In this document: positions 63,985 to 64,000 of the stretch, piece after piece
Layout: every line of letters begins with the position of its first letter
How positions within the stretch are numbered: position 1 is the first letter of the stretch
Assembly: GCA_022539475.1 (NCBI GenBank)
Contig: VCMS01000109.1
Location: 62,001 to 126,000 of the forward strand
Origin: Gracilaria domingensis
Taxonomy: Eukaryota > Rhodophyta > Florideophyceae > Gracilariales > Gracilariaceae
DNA length: 64,000 nucleotides
Direction of reading: 5' to 3'
Position numbers and translations under genes: made by a program
Notes under the pieces: model-generated
What the model was told of the DNA's origin: nothing
Database searches by the model: none
The model's input: only the letters and a program-made list of their open reading frames with translations

Positions 63985-64000
63985 TGTGGTGCAAACTCGC
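63985..64000. repeat. Start of a further C/D-type LTR
   Basis: TGTGGTGCAAACTCGC is intermediate between the LTR starts of C (TGTGGTGCAAAACCCTCG) and D (TGTGGGGCAAACTCGG). The window ends inside it. Confidence 0.6.

Overview
This is a 64 kb window of a repeat-rich eukaryotic nuclear genome. About 80% of it is LTR retrotransposon, many insertions sit inside older ones, and only one convincing ordinary host gene is present: an intronless four-finger C2H2 protein at 34154-35002. The standard code is used. A short GTAAGT...CAG intron and TATA-containing LTRs are visible. A compact-gene, LTR-dominated eukaryote such as a red alga would fit, but a fungus or oomycete cannot be excluded from sequence alone.

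Layout. (1) 1-387 is unidentified sequence cutting off copy A. (2) 388-5965 is copy A of a Ty3/Gypsy chromovirus family on the minus strand, truncated in integrase. (3) 5966-6876 is the 3' part of a papain-like cysteine-protease-like gene that runs straight into copy A's LTR. (4) 6890-30637 is an old, inactive Ty1/Copia element on the minus strand. It is split by two younger insertions: full-length copy B of the A/B family (7886-15200, target duplication GTCAT, inside reverse transcriptase) and a large chromodomain Ty3 element C (18021-29794, target duplication GAAGC, inside Gag). The Copia frames rejoin exactly across both insertions. (5) 30638-38112 is a non-repeat island holding the zinc-finger gene and a run of long perfect palindromes. 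(6) 38113-62658 is an old element E of the C superfamily (target duplication TTTCT). Its left LTR is split by a relative, D (38924-50895, duplication ATAAC), and its accessory gene is split by an inverted solo LTR (51451-52380, duplication CCTAC). (7) 62659-64000 holds a decayed LTR-like segment and the first 16 bases of another C/D-type LTR.

Two features stand out. First, C, D and E are ambisense. Besides gag and a chromodomain pol on one strand, each carries a conserved gene of about 560-620 codons on the opposite strand, tail to tail with pol. It starts just inside the 3' LTR, with a TATA-like box a constant ~60 bp from the LTR edge. I recognise no known domain in it. Second, the A/B family carries an extra gene before gag encoding two U1-type (dsRNA-binding-like) zinc fingers. 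This frame has no ATG in the DNA: removal of a 142-nt leader intron beginning 3 nt after the primer-binding site joins an A to TG and creates the start codon in frame. B also has a 170-codon gene after pol, a canonical A-AAA-AAC -1 frameshift site between gag and pol, and an antisense tRNA-like sequence in its leader.

Relative ages from LTR comparison by eye: C is youngest (one difference in 857 bp seen), then B (about five in 517), D (about a dozen in 974), with E and the Copia oldest. E and the Copia have decayed largely through in-frame nonsense changes of the C-to-T/G-to-A type.
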